The position numbers were made by a program, and so were the translations under genes. DNA of 55,792 nt from positions 1 to 55,792 of IMG/VR virus record IMGVR_UViG_3300048592_000081; one strand, written 5' to 3'. Below are positions 7,691 through 17,482 of this stretch, in pieces; position 1 is the first letter of the stretch, and each line of letters opens with the position of its first letter. The notes under the pieces were generated by a model, which did no database searches, was not told where the DNA came from, and was given only the letters and a program-made list of their open reading frames with translations. The stretch is from a virus.

Positions 7691-8506
7691 TCAGAAAACC
7701 GGATCGCCATCGAAAGGTGACTTGCCGGGCAAGCCCGGTACTCCACCGTAATTGTCGTAGTTCGAGAATTCTTGGCAGTTCTCAGGCGTGAAGTTGCAGC
7801 CAGGGTACGCATCGCCACTAGCCCCGACGTACAACTCGTTCAGATTCGTCAATGCCGTCAGAACCGAGCCTTCGTGGATCTCGATCGGGATGTACTCGAT
7901 GCCGCGAATCGGATGGACCCATTCGATGAAGCCTCCGTCAAGATCGCCGTCCGACAGTGCTCCGATGCCGTCCACCGTCAGTTCATTGCCTGAGATCGCA
8001 AGAACCGTGATCGGCGTCGCCCATACTGCCTTGCCGACCTTGCACGTCAGCGGGTCGTAGAGCGCATAGGGACACGACCGCTGCCAGGACAGCCGCAGAC
8101 CCTCGCGCGCCAAGGTGGCCGATAGCGTCTCGCAGATGATCCGCGCGGCTCCGGGCAATGGGTAATTGACCTGACTGACCTCACCCGAGTAGAAAACCTG
8201 CGTCTCGACACTGCCCTCGTGCTTGCCGAGGATCGTCAACTCGATGGCTTGCGATGGTGCACCACGCATGAACACCTGGGCGGGGCCGATCCATGACGGG
8301 GCATTGAGCGTCAGCATGTCGGCTGCAGCCTCACCGGATTGCCGCACGCCATCGTCGCTGATCGCCGCTGCCTTGTATGTGTTGCCGCCGACATCGAGGT
8401 CTTCGTCGGCCGAGGTATAGCGCCACACCGTCGAGCCGAACGTGAAGACGTAGAGCGAGACCGGCCTGCCGTCCTCGATCGATGATTCGAGTGTGTTGAA
8501 GGTCAT
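7691..8506 (-). CDS. DUF2163/BR0599-family tail protein
   Basis: 271 aa. It begins with the strand-rich pattern LYVFTFGSTVWRYTSADEDL, includes CPYALYDPLTCKV, and ends with a Cys-containing motif (GCNFTPENCQEFSNYDNYGG then PGLPGKSPF). This C-terminal pattern identifies the phage BR0599/DUF2163 family, found between tape measure and hub genes in siphoviruses and gene transfer agents. It probably forms part of the distal tail. Its ATG overlaps the stop of the upstream gene. Confidence 0.75.
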   Translation of the reverse strand: MTFNTLESSIEDGRPVSLYVFTFGSTVWRYTSADEDLDVGGNTYKAAAISDDGVRQSGEAAADMLTLNAPSWIGPAQVFMRGAPSQAIELTILGKHEGSVETQVFYSGEVSQVNYPLPGAARIICETLSATLAREGLRLSWQRSCPYALYDPLTCKVGKAVWATPITVLAISGNELTVDGIGALSDGDLDGGFIEWVHPIRGIEYIPIEIHEGSVLTALTNLNELYVGASGDAYPGCNFTPENCQEFSNYDNYGGVPGLPGKSPFDGDPVF

Positions 8507-9084
8507 ACGATCTCGAACTGCATGCGCAGGTTACGCCCCATGCCGATGTTCCTGAGTCGCTGCGATGCCGGAATGCTGTCGCGCAAGAAGTATTCGGTCA
8601 GGTAGCGATCACGCTGCTGGCGATAGTACAGGGTGTCGCCGCGGATGTACGCGAAGATCACATCGGAGGCGCCGAGTATCGCTGGCCGCTTGTCGTCGAG
8701 CGCAAGCCGCGGTGAGCGAGCATCGGCGAATGTCGTTGTCGTGTAGCCGGGAATGGCGTTGTCGTACCAGTAGAGTTTGACGACTGCATCGCTGACGTAA
8801 GCCAGCGCCACGTTCATGTTCTGATCGAACGCGAGCGAGATTTCCGTGATGTTGAAGTCCTGGATCAACTGGAATGGTGCCTCGTTGCCCGGCTGCAGGT
8901 ACACCCATCCGTCGTTCCCGTTGTAGAAAGCTTTCCAGTTCTTGACGCGCAAGCCCAGTGACGGATTGTTCAGTGCCACGCCGCCGAGTTCGTAGTCGAT
9001 CAGCAGCGACGACAGCAAGGTATCGGGCGGCATGAACAGGGAGTTCACGGCAATCGACGAGTAGGTGTTAAGCGGCAGGGCCAT
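8503..9084 (-). CDS. Tail-tip region protein, unknown function
   Basis: 193 aa, ATG at 9084. Repeated short strands with aromatic residues (WKAFYNGNDGWVYLQPG, VVKLYWYDNAIPGY, TLYYRQQRDRYLTEYFL) suggest a beta-propeller-like or other repeat beta fold. No catalytic residues are evident. The gene is wedged between the paralogous 309-aa protein and the DUF2163 gene with four-base overlap downstream, so it belongs to the tail operon. Confidence 0.55.
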   Translation of the reverse strand: MALPLNTYSSIAVNSLFMPPDTLLSSLLIDYELGGVALNNPSLGLRVKNWKAFYNGNDGWVYLQPGNEAPFQLIQDFNITEISLAFDQNMNVALAYVSDAVVKLYWYDNAIPGYTTTTFADARSPRLALDDKRPAILGASDVIFAYIRGDTLYYRQQRDRYLTEYFLRDSIPASQRLRNIGMGRNLRMQFEIV

Positions 9085-9093
9085 GATGGTGCG

Positions 9094-10023
9094 TCAGATC
9101 GTCTTGCGAGCCCAGGCCAGCTTGAGGTCGAGCATCAGCGTGTTGGTGTTGCGCTTCGGGATTGGCGGGTCGAATGACATCTTCCACTGGCCGAATCCAC
9201 CACTGAGGATGCTCATCATGTAGACATCGGCGTTGCCTTGGGAAATCGAGAATGTCGCGCGGTGGGTGATCTCGTAGCTGTTATCAACGTAGGTTCCAGC
9301 CGAATAAGTGCCAGATGCAATCTGAGTTGCGGTCGGCGTGGTCGTGTAGTCACCAAGAGTTCCTGAAGCGTAGATGATCGGGTAGATATCAGGGACTTCC
9401 GTATCCATTCCGCTTGAAGTGAATCTGGTGTAATAAAGACTCCCCCAAGAAGAGAATGCCGAAGGACGCAGAACCGTGTCGTAATCAATACCTGCAATGT
9501 TGACCACTGCGATGGTGTCGGTGATCTTAGGGTACAGCCGCAACTCGTAAATGACGTCCAAGAACTCGTCGCTGAGTACCGTGATTGCTGTCGGCTCGCC
9601 GAGCCCGTCGAGGATCAATGCGCGGCTGAAGCAGGACGTGTCGGAATTACCGATGCCGACTTCCGTGAGGTTGCCTGCCGCAACACCTTCGTTGAACCTG
9701 TAGGTCCATCGGACATACGCATAGTTGTCAGTCAGATCGACACCGCGCACGATTGACGTCGCGCTCGTCGTAGAGGCAATGCGGTTGTCCAGTTGGCTCT
9801 GCGTAGCAACAGGTGTCGACGTACCCGTTCCAACCATGCAACGCGACTGCGGGTAGATCGTGCCGAACGTGTTCAGCCCGTTGTTCAGGATCAGGTTCGG
9901 GAACCAGTCGGCAAGCACGCGACGCCGCCCTGTGCGCCTGCTGACAGCCTCCATGCGGAAGCGGCCGGCGAGACCGACGTTGGCCTTGCGGGCGATGGTG
10001 GGGCGGTCGCTACGGAAGATCAT
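9094..10023 (-). CDS. Tail-tip/receptor-region protein, paralogue B
   Basis: 309 aa. The ATG at 10023 was chosen because AGGTGA lies five bases upstream; a GTG at 10032 is in frame. The protein shares an architecture with its upstream neighbour: LILNNGLNTFG, a VGTG motif, GNLTEVGIG, CFSRALILDGLGEPTAITVL, and DEFLDVIYELRLYP, and a C-terminal short strand ending KLAWARK. The central part (about 9210-9480) is less conserved and AT-richer. Tandem duplication followed by divergence is likely. A role in adsorption is inference from place and variability. Confidence 0.6.
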   Translation of the reverse strand: MIFRSDRPTIARKANVGLAGRFRMEAVSRRTGRRRVLADWFPNLILNNGLNTFGTIYPQSRCMVGTGTSTPVATQSQLDNRIASTTSATSIVRGVDLTDNYAYVRWTYRFNEGVAAGNLTEVGIGNSDTSCFSRALILDGLGEPTAITVLSDEFLDVIYELRLYPKITDTIAVVNIAGIDYDTVLRPSAFSSWGSLYYTRFTSSGMDTEVPDIYPIIYASGTLGDYTTTPTATQIASGTYSAGTYVDNSYEITHRATFSISQGNADVYMMSILSGGFGQWKMSFDPPIPKRNTNTLMLDLKLAWARKTI

Positions 10024-10051
10024 GGGAATCACCTGTGCTTCTGAATGGACG

Positions 10052-11038
10052 TCAGACCCGACCCCACGACTGGCGGAACGTCAGGCTGAGAACCTTCGTA
10101 TTGTCCTTCGGGATCTTCGGAGTGAATGCAAATTGGTATTTCGGGTTGTCCCAAGACGGACGACGGAACGGGCAGACTGCACCGAGGCCACTGGCAAAGT
10201 TCGCTTCTGACAGAGAGAACTCGAACGTGCAATCCCGCTGAAGAGAATTGTCCACGTAAGGCAACATCGGCGGGGTCGTACCACGAGAAACACGACCTGC
10301 CGGAGCGGCTGTGCGTGCCCCTAGAATATTCGTTTCAGCAACGGCGCATGCCTGTGTTAGAGAAAATGCCATGGACAAATGATAATTTGATGACCACGGG
10401 CCTGAACTCGCATGAACATTATTTACGCTTGCCGCTCGACCCGTGTAGTCATAACTGGAACCAGAAATGTTGATGGCCCCCAAAACATCGTCTAGCGGGG
10501 GATAGGTTCTGAAGAAATACTCAACATCGAGAATGTCGTCTGCCAGTTTCTCGATTGTCGTCGGTGTGCCAACCCCATCAACCACGAGTGCTCGACTGAA
10601 CAAAGATCCTGACGCCGCCCATGCGACACCAACCTCGGCAATGGTCCCTGTGCCGACGCCTTCTGCGAAACGACGAAGCGTGCTCACTTCCGCGTAATCA
10701 GGTGGGCCGGCAAAGTATGTGTCGAGTTGTCCTGCTACTACCGAAGCATTTGATCCAGCGAGCCACGATGCGAGCGCCGAATCGGTGACAGCAGGTGCGG
10801 TGTTTCCACTGCCAATTTGAAAATGAGAACTGACGGTTTGACTTCCAAATGGCTGATCTTGTACTTTTCCGAGCCTATTCAGCCCAGCGTTCGTGATCAG
10901 GTTGTCGAACTCAAGAACCTTGTGCGGCGCACGGTCTCGCTTCATGAGCGAAAGGCGGAACCTACCGCTCACCCTGGTAGGAATGACGATCTCGCGCTTC
11001 GGCTCGATGATCTTGCGGGTGAAGACGATCAGACTCAT
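10052..11038 (-). CDS. Tail-tip/receptor-region protein, paralogue A
   Basis: 328 aa, ATG 11038 overlapping the upstream TGA (ATGA). It shares with the next gene LITNAGLNRLG, GTGTIAEVGVAWA, LFSRALVVDGVGTPTTIEKLAD and DILDVEYFFRTYP, so the two are paralogues. The N-terminus is basic (RKIIEPKREIVIPTRVSGRFR). The middle section is divergent and AT-richer, as in receptor-contacting regions. Function beyond tail association is not visible. Confidence 0.6.
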   Translation of the reverse strand: MSLIVFTRKIIEPKREIVIPTRVSGRFRLSLMKRDRAPHKVLEFDNLITNAGLNRLGKVQDQPFGSQTVSSHFQIGSGNTAPAVTDSALASWLAGSNASVVAGQLDTYFAGPPDYAEVSTLRRFAEGVGTGTIAEVGVAWAASGSLFSRALVVDGVGTPTTIEKLADDILDVEYFFRTYPPLDDVLGAINISGSSYDYTGRAASVNNVHASSGPWSSNYHLSMAFSLTQACAVAETNILGARTAAPAGRVSRGTTPPMLPYVDNSLQRDCTFEFSLSEANFASGLGAVCPFRRPSWDNPKYQFAFTPKIPKDNTKVLSLTFRQSWGRV

Positions 11039-13074
11039 ACCAATGTGCCCCCAACGATGCTCGGCGTGACGTCCATCGCCTCGTCCGGCCATTCCTCGTA
11101 AGTAATCAGTTGCTCGTTCAGCCCGCCGCCAACGATGCTCGGCGTGACGCCCATCGCCTCGTCCTCCATCTCGTAGTCGAGCAGCGCGACACGCAGTTCG
11201 CCGGACACGAGGTCGTAAGACGTGATCTCGATGGACTCAGGCGGCCAATCACTGTACGTCGACAGGATGGCCCTCAGTTCCCCGTCAACGATATCCGCGG
11301 CAGGAGCAATGCCTTCGGTGTAGTACAACTTCTCTTTGAGTGCTGCTGCAACAATCGACGGATCAACCGTCATCTCGTCGAGCGGCGTGAGCGGATAGGG
11401 CTTGCTTGTGACGAAGCATTCAATGGGTGGAAGCCCGTCGTCGCGTGCCGTCTTGACGACGATACCGCTGCGCAGCACTGCGGAATCATCAACGAGGTGT
11501 TGGATCTCGAAAGAGTCCTGGTCGAAACGACTCGGCAAGACGAAGGTGATCCTCTCAATCTCGGCGAGCGCAATGGCCGGTAGCGCCACCGTGACGTAGA
11601 AACGCTCATAGTCGCCAACCTTCTCGACCGTGGCGATCGTGCGATAGAACGGCGTGCGGCCATCCTTGAACACGACGGCGAGCGTCAATCGAGCGTCCTG
11701 CGGCACCTTCAGGTAATCAGCAAAACCGGCATCGCGCGCATCGAAGAAGATCCCGCCGATGTCGCCGATCGGATAGATGTGCGCCACCCAGTCGGGAAAC
11801 CAGAAACACACGGCACGGCCGCGAGCGTTCTGCAGGAAGGCCCGCCATGCGACCATCTGGCGGCGGCCGAACGTGTGAACCGTGGCCCGCATGCCAATGC
11901 GTGTCCGCAGTGCCGGATCGGTGACATCGACCGTGCCAGTGTCGTTGTCGAGCATGAACACCGAGCGATCGAACTCGGCAGTCACGTTGTTCTGGCGGTC
12001 GATCTTGAATCCGAACAACGGGGCACAGGCGCCCCACGATCCTTCGGTGATCCCCTTGAACGGCTCTTTCAACTCGAACCGAGCTTGCAGGTTGCTCGTG
12101 TCGTCGGTCAGGTGATTGAACGGCGTGGCGTCGAGCACGCGAGCCACGCGCAGCGGCATGATCTTCGCCCCGATGCCCCATGTGCCGACAGGTGCCGATG
12201 CGAATGTCAGCGTGTCGGTTCCGTCGTATCTTGCGCTGATCTCAAGGATCTCGTAGTTCGCCTGATTGACGTACACCACGACGAGATCGCCGACATTAAA
12301 CTCACGGTACTGCAGCGTCTCGGTCGGGAAGGTCAGCGTCGAGGCGAGAACCGTGCTCAACGGGTACTGTTCATGCCACAACGGGATAAGACATTCGTTC
12401 TTGCCGGTGCCCGTAAAGAAGTTGTCCAGGCGTGCCCGCAAGATTCCCTTGCGGAGAAACGAAGCCTCGAATGATCGGCGCGGATAGCGGCGAACCGATC
12501 GACGCTGCTCGACGTCGGCCTCGCTCGACAGCACGTCGGTATTCCAAGACAGTCGTTCGAGAATCCCGCCCGCCCAATTGGGCATGACCGAGAAGAACGG
12601 ATAGGTCAGGCGGGTGTCGCTGATCTCCGGGATCGAGGCATCGGGGACAGGTGCGGTGTCGAACACCCAGCCTTCACTGCCAGAGGCATAGACTAGTTTC
12701 CCGTACTGCCAGATCGAGAAAGCCACGTAGCACGATGACGTGCTCGTGCTCAGGTTCACGAGGATGATGTCGAGCCGCTTGCGCCCACGGGGGATGAAGA
12801 CGGTGTACTCGGCAACGCCGTCAGTCACCGTGTTGCTGAACAGCACTCGCCCGTTCTGCTGCTCGACCGAAGCGACCCAGGTGGCCGCGTCATCGACGTA
12901 GCACTTGATCGTGTAGACACCACCCTCGAAGTCAAACCACTTGGCGAGGTGGAATGTCGTGCGTGCCGCGGCAGTGCCGATAGGTGATGCGACCGAGATT
13001 GCCGTCTCGCCAGCCGTGAACTCCGCGTTCTGCGGCGCAGGAATGGCGAACTGAAAGGCAGCACCGACCGCCAT
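11035..13074 (-). CDS. Large distal-tail/baseplate protein with C-terminal repeats
   Basis: 679 aa, directly downstream of the tape measure, the usual position of the distal tail or tail-tip ring protein. The N-terminal part is beta-rich; residues 230-300 include CLIPLWHEQYPLS. The last 90 residues contain degenerate repeats of about 30 residues with DEAMDVTPSIVGG, visible as near-identical DNA at 11053-11093 and 11128-11165. The stop overlaps the ATG of paralogue A. Role inferred from gene order. Confidence 0.65.
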   Translation of the reverse strand: MAVGAAFQFAIPAPQNAEFTAGETAISVASPIGTAAARTTFHLAKWFDFEGGVYTIKCYVDDAATWVASVEQQNGRVLFSNTVTDGVAEYTVFIPRGRKRLDIILVNLSTSTSSCYVAFSIWQYGKLVYASGSEGWVFDTAPVPDASIPEISDTRLTYPFFSVMPNWAGGILERLSWNTDVLSSEADVEQRRSVRRYPRRSFEASFLRKGILRARLDNFFTGTGKNECLIPLWHEQYPLSTVLASTLTFPTETLQYREFNVGDLVVVYVNQANYEILEISARYDGTDTLTFASAPVGTWGIGAKIMPLRVARVLDATPFNHLTDDTSNLQARFELKEPFKGITEGSWGACAPLFGFKIDRQNNVTAEFDRSVFMLDNDTGTVDVTDPALRTRIGMRATVHTFGRRQMVAWRAFLQNARGRAVCFWFPDWVAHIYPIGDIGGIFFDARDAGFADYLKVPQDARLTLAVVFKDGRTPFYRTIATVEKVGDYERFYVTVALPAIALAEIERITFVLPSRFDQDSFEIQHLVDDSAVLRSGIVVKTARDDGLPPIECFVTSKPYPLTPLDEMTVDPSIVAAALKEKLYYTEGIAPAADIVDGELRAILSTYSDWPPESIEITSYDLVSGELRVALLDYEMEDEAMGVTPSIVGGGLNEQLITYEEWPDEAMDVTPSIVGGTLV

Positions 13075-13075
13075 G

Positions 13076-16000
13076 TCAGCCGCCCTTCAGCATCGAGCGC
13101 ACGGTCGGCAGGTTCTTGCGGAGGTGCATGATCGTGACTTGCTCGCCTTCCGCGCCAGCCATTGCCTCGGCCACGCGGCTGCGATCGTCCACGAGCACGA
13201 ACCGCTGCGCCATCGTCGCTGCGCCACCGCGGGCAGCAAGACCGCCGTTCATCACGTTCCGGGGGTCGCTCTTGGACAGGACTTCCTCGTTCTTCTGCAA
13301 GATCGCCGGGTACTCGTCAGGACGCAGGCCGACGAGTCCGCCCGAGTGGTAGCGCGGTGCGTTGGCGAACCACGTCGGAGAGACATTCCGCGAGCGGTTC
13401 GATCCCTGACCGACGACCATGCCGCTGTGAGCAACGGGAACGCCGATGGACCGCAGTGCGATGAGGATCTGCTGTCGGAGGATCGCCTTGGCAATCTCGG
13501 CGAGCACGTCGGCAAGCGTCTGCAGGATCGTCTGACCGACAGCCTTGAAGACATCCCCCCACTTGGCCGTGCCTTGCGCAACCTTCGTCAGCGACTCTTG
13601 CAATGCGTTGAGCGAGTTGTCAATGCCTTGCCCAATGCCACGCCGAATGATCTGACCCGTGCGGTCGAACTCGGCGTTCATCCGCTCGCCGCTGCCGATG
13701 GCGAGTAACAACTTGTCGATGAACTCCTGCACACGCACGGGATCGAACGCACCGTCGATGGACAGTGCGAACTCGCGGCCGAGCGCCGCCAGTGCCTCGA
13801 TCTGCGGCTGCAGTTGAGCAATGACCTCGCGCCGCTCGACGTCGGCCTGCTGCTGCGTCAGGATGCCCGCAGCCTCCTTGTCGGCAATGGTGCGCAGCCG
13901 AGCCTCGCGGCTTTGCAGCAGATCATTGACCTGACTCTCGCGTCGCTGCAGTTCGTCCTTGATGAACTTCTGACGCTCAAGGATTTCCAGTTCGCGGATC
14001 GTCGCGTCGAGCCGGCGCCCGGCCTCGTCAGCAGGCGCCGTGTCACGTTGGTTCGCTTCGAGCGTTGCGCGGAAGTCGGCGATCTGTCGGTACGTGCCTT
14101 CGTAGGACTTCCGAATCGCCTCAAGGCGGGCGTCTAGTGAGTCCTTCTCCTTGCGGCCCGATGCAGCTTCAGCCTGCTCGATCTTCGACAGGATGGCTTC
14201 TTGTTCGGCCAGGAGTTTGTCGTTGAACTTGCGCGTCGTCTGCAACTTCAGTTGACCGACAGCCGTCTCAAGTTGCGCGAGGAACTGACTGGCCTGTTCG
14301 CCACCGAGTTTCTGAATGCGGCGCGCGAGCGCTTGGTACTCGGTATCGATGGCTCCGAGTTGCGCAGACAACGTGTCGGTCTGCGACCGATCGATCTTGG
14401 CGTCGAGCGCTTCGAGGGCTCGCGTGATCGCCTCGATCTCGCGTTGCCGCTTGGCAATGTCGGCAGCGCTCGCCTCGCCGGACCCAGCCGGCGTGCGCTT
14501 CGGTGGGGCAAGGGTTGTTCCGGCTTGCTGAATCTTGACTTGCTGCGGCTGTGCAGCAGCAATCGCCTCATCAGCAAGGTCGTTCCCAATCTCACGAATC
14601 CGCTTAAGGTCTTCTTCAGACTGGCGACGAATTTCTGCAACACGCGACGACACTTGTTCGTTCGTGCGGAACGTCAATGTGTCTATGGCCGACTGAATGC
14701 CTTCGCCCAATCCTTTCAAGCCGAGCGCATTGGCACCGGCCTTCAAGATCGTCAGAAGAGTGCGAGTAAAAACAGTTGACGAATTGAGAATGCGCTTGTA
14801 CGCATTGCTGATGAGTCGCGGGAGGTCTTCCCACAGTTCCATCGCGCCGAACTTGATGCGCGACCACAGTTCGGCAAACCCCGTGACAAGCGCCACGCCG
14901 GCAAGCCGTACTTCGACGAACTTGTCTCGGAAATACGCGCCAATCTGCCAGCCGATGACGAATGCATTGAAGGCAAGAACTGCCTTTTGAACTAACGTCA
15001 GTGCTGTGCTAACGCCAAGAATCGCCTTCGCCGCAGCGCCGCCGCGCGTGACGATGCTTGCGAAGATATTGCCAGCAAAAGCCGCGACGACGACGACGAG
15101 TGCAGACTTGACCAGTTCTAGGTTCTCAACCAAGAACCGAAGTACATTCGCAACGGAACTGAATGCCGACGAAAGGTCTCTGGCGAACTGCTTCCCGTCG
15201 TCGCTGCGGAAGAACTCCTGCAACTCGCGCAGCAGATTGACGTAGGCATCGGCAAAGCCGGCGTCGGCAATCTCCTTCTTGAAGAACAGGACCGAGTTGT
15301 TGAAGCGCTGCTGCTCGGCGTCCAGGGAGCGAAGCGCCGGGCTCAGTGCTCCTTGTGCAGCACGACGGATCGACTCAGCAACCGTCAGCAAGTTCTCAGC
15401 ACCGACCAAGCCCTGTTCAAGCGCCTTGTCGAGATTCGGGAAGACGTCTTTCAACGCCTCTTGCGCGAACGCGAACGCACCCGGCAAACGCTCGCCGATC
15501 TGCTGCCTCAGTTCTTCAGCCTGAATCTTGCCCTTCGAGAACGACTGCCCGAGTGCGTTGAATAGGCCGTTCAACTCGTCCGGCGTCAAGTTGATGACCC
15601 GAGCGACCTCTGCGAACGACTCGAAGATGAACCGTGTCTCGTCCAGGCCCGCGCCGCTGCGACGTGCGGCGGCCGAGAACTTCGCGTAGCTCTTGCTTGC
15701 GAACTCGAAGTTGACGCCAAGCCGCTCGGCTTGCTCGGCGAGATATTCAATCTCTTCGGCGACTTCAGGGCCTGTCGCGTCAGTGTCGAACGCAAACGCC
15801 AGGGTATTCGCCAAGCCCTGACGCTGCGTGAAGGCACGAAGCGAATCGCCAGCCAGTCCGATGACACCCTGCAGCCCGACATAGGCTGCAGTCAGCGCAA
15901 GAACCTCACCTCGGATGCGCTGAATCAGCGACAGCGTGGTCCGGCCTTCGTCACGGAACAACGAGAAGCCCTTGGCGCCCCCCTTGGTCGTCTCGACGTT

Positions 16001-17482
16001 GTAGGTCTTGACTGCCGTCGTGAGTTGCTTCGTGGCCTCGGTTGCCGTGCGAGCACCGCGAGCAAGCCGCTCTTGCGCTTCACCTAGGTTGCGGTTGTCG
16101 ATGCCAGCCGCACGCAGCGCGTCGCGTGACTGCCGCGTGACTGCAATCTGATCGCGCAGTGCCGCGGCAGCACGCTTGACGCGCGCCTCGGCCTCTGCGA
16201 GAGGCTTGATGAACTGCTGCGCCGAGTCGCCGCCTGCCCGGACTGCCGCCGCGTACTGCGTGACCTGTGCTCGCGCCTGACTCAGTTCACTTCGCGTGGC
16301 CCGCAGAGCCGCAGCCTGTTTCCTGAAATCATCGATGAGGCGGGCCTGCCCGGAGATGGCGTCCTGAGCCGCACGGAGATTCCTGAATTGATCTGCGACG
16401 TCCTTGACTGGCCCGTTGATCTTGGAGATCCCCGATGCGAGTTCCTGGATCTGCTTCTCGACCCCATCAAGGGTCTCGCGGGCCTTCTCGGCTGGCGACG
16501 TGATCTGTTTGATCGCATCGGCCACGGAGACGATCTTCGGCCGCAGGTTCGTCGAGGCGCGGGCGAGAGTGCTGTACTGGCGTGCTGCCGCTTCAGCGTC
16601 GTCTGCGGTCTTGCGCAGCCCGGCATCACGCTTGTTCGCTTCCTCGATCTTCCGTTGGTTCTCAAGGTAGCGCCGGGTGAACTCTTCGGACTCACGGATC
16701 GCCGCGAGTTCGCTGTCGGCTTGCACACGACCGCGGCGCTGCTGCTCGAACTGCGCGGCATGCTGGATGATCGCCAGTCGGTCAGCCTCGGCCTGCTCGA
16801 TCTTCTTGATCGCTGCGACACGCTGATCGGCAGCTAGGCGCGCGTCGGCCTCATTGCCGGCCTGCAGGCGTTGAAGCAGTTGTTGCTCACGCGCGAAGTC
16901 GCGCGCAGCCGCCTTGCCTTCTTCGAGCGTCTTGTTGTAGTTCGTCAGTTCGCCGCGCGCACGGTTGAACGCAGTCGCTGCGGCGAGAACCTGTTCGTCG
17001 ACTCGCGCGATGGCGGCAGCGACATTCGACGTGTCGTCGCCGGTTTCCTTGAGCGCGGCTTCAAGGTTCTCGAACGACTGACGGAATCCAGTCAGCCGCT
17101 TCTCGGCATTCTGATAGGCGAGTGTGAGGCGCTGCAGCCGCGCCTGTTGCTCGTCGCTGCGATTCTCGCCGAGCTTGGCGTTGAACGCATCGAGCGAGTT
17201 GCGGGCCTTCTCGACAGCCGCTTGCTGCTTCTCGATCTGTTCGGTGAGTTTCTGCAGTTCCTGCAAGGCGCCGCGCCGGGCGCCGAGTTCCTGCTGAACC
17301 TGCTTGAGCGCTTCCTGCGAAGCGGTCAGTTCCTTGAAGGAGCTTTCGCCGCGCCGAGCGGCAGCGGCTTGCGCGTCGAGCGCCTTTTCGAGATCGACAA
17401 TCGACTTGGTGATCGACTCAAGATCGCGGCCCCCTTGCAACCGGGCCTTGATGAGAAGTTCGACTTGCTTCTGGTCAATCAC
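13076..17482 (-). CDS. Tape measure protein
   Basis: 1468 aa, the longest gene of the window. The start is a GTG at 17482, eight bases inside the end of the chaperone frameshift product. Residues 1-450 and 1000-1250 are long heptad-like coiled coils rich in Ala, Glu, Arg and Gln; hydrophobic stretches lie in the middle (for example LVVVVAAFAGNIFASIV). This layout and size fit a protein that sets tail length (about 200 nm at 0.15 nm per residue) and is ejected with DNA. It follows the tail chaperone pair, as in other siphoviruses. Confidence 0.9.
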   Translation of the reverse strand: MIDQKQVELLIKARLQGGRDLESITKSIVDLEKALDAQAAAARRGESSFKELTASQEALKQVQQELGARRGALQELQKLTEQIEKQQAAVEKARNSLDAFNAKLGENRSDEQQARLQRLTLAYQNAEKRLTGFRQSFENLEAALKETGDDTSNVAAAIARVDEQVLAAATAFNRARGELTNYNKTLEEGKAAARDFAREQQLLQRLQAGNEADARLAADQRVAAIKKIEQAEADRLAIIQHAAQFEQQRRGRVQADSELAAIRESEEFTRRYLENQRKIEEANKRDAGLRKTADDAEAAARQYSTLARASTNLRPKIVSVADAIKQITSPAEKARETLDGVEKQIQELASGISKINGPVKDVADQFRNLRAAQDAISGQARLIDDFRKQAAALRATRSELSQARAQVTQYAAAVRAGGDSAQQFIKPLAEAEARVKRAAAALRDQIAVTRQSRDALRAAGIDNRNLGEAQERLARGARTATEATKQLTTAVKTYNVETTKGGAKGFSLFRDEGRTTLSLIQRIRGEVLALTAAYVGLQGVIGLAGDSLRAFTQRQGLANTLAFAFDTDATGPEVAEEIEYLAEQAERLGVNFEFASKSYAKFSAAARRSGAGLDETRFIFESFAEVARVINLTPDELNGLFNALGQSFSKGKIQAEELRQQIGERLPGAFAFAQEALKDVFPNLDKALEQGLVGAENLLTVAESIRRAAQGALSPALRSLDAEQQRFNNSVLFFKKEIADAGFADAYVNLLRELQEFFRSDDGKQFARDLSSAFSSVANVLRFLVENLELVKSALVVVVAAFAGNIFASIVTRGGAAAKAILGVSTALTLVQKAVLAFNAFVIGWQIGAYFRDKFVEVRLAGVALVTGFAELWSRIKFGAMELWEDLPRLISNAYKRILNSSTVFTRTLLTILKAGANALGLKGLGEGIQSAIDTLTFRTNEQVSSRVAEIRRQSEEDLKRIREIGNDLADEAIAAAQPQQVKIQQAGTTLAPPKRTPAGSGEASAADIAKRQREIEAITRALEALDAKIDRSQTDTLSAQLGAIDTEYQALARRIQKLGGEQASQFLAQLETAVGQLKLQTTRKFNDKLLAEQEAILSKIEQAEAASGRKEKDSLDARLEAIRKSYEGTYRQIADFRATLEANQRDTAPADEAGRRLDATIRELEILERQKFIKDELQRRESQVNDLLQSREARLRTIADKEAAGILTQQQADVERREVIAQLQPQIEALAALGREFALSIDGAFDPVRVQEFIDKLLLAIGSGERMNAEFDRTGQIIRRGIGQGIDNSLNALQESLTKVAQGTAKWGDVFKAVGQTILQTLADVLAEIAKAILRQQILIALRSIGVPVAHSGMVVGQGSNRSRNVSPTWFANAPRYHSGGLVGLRPDEYPAILQKNEEVLSKSDPRNVMNGGLAARGGAATMAQRFVLVDDRSRVAEAMAGAEGEQVTIMHLRKNLPTVRSMLKGG

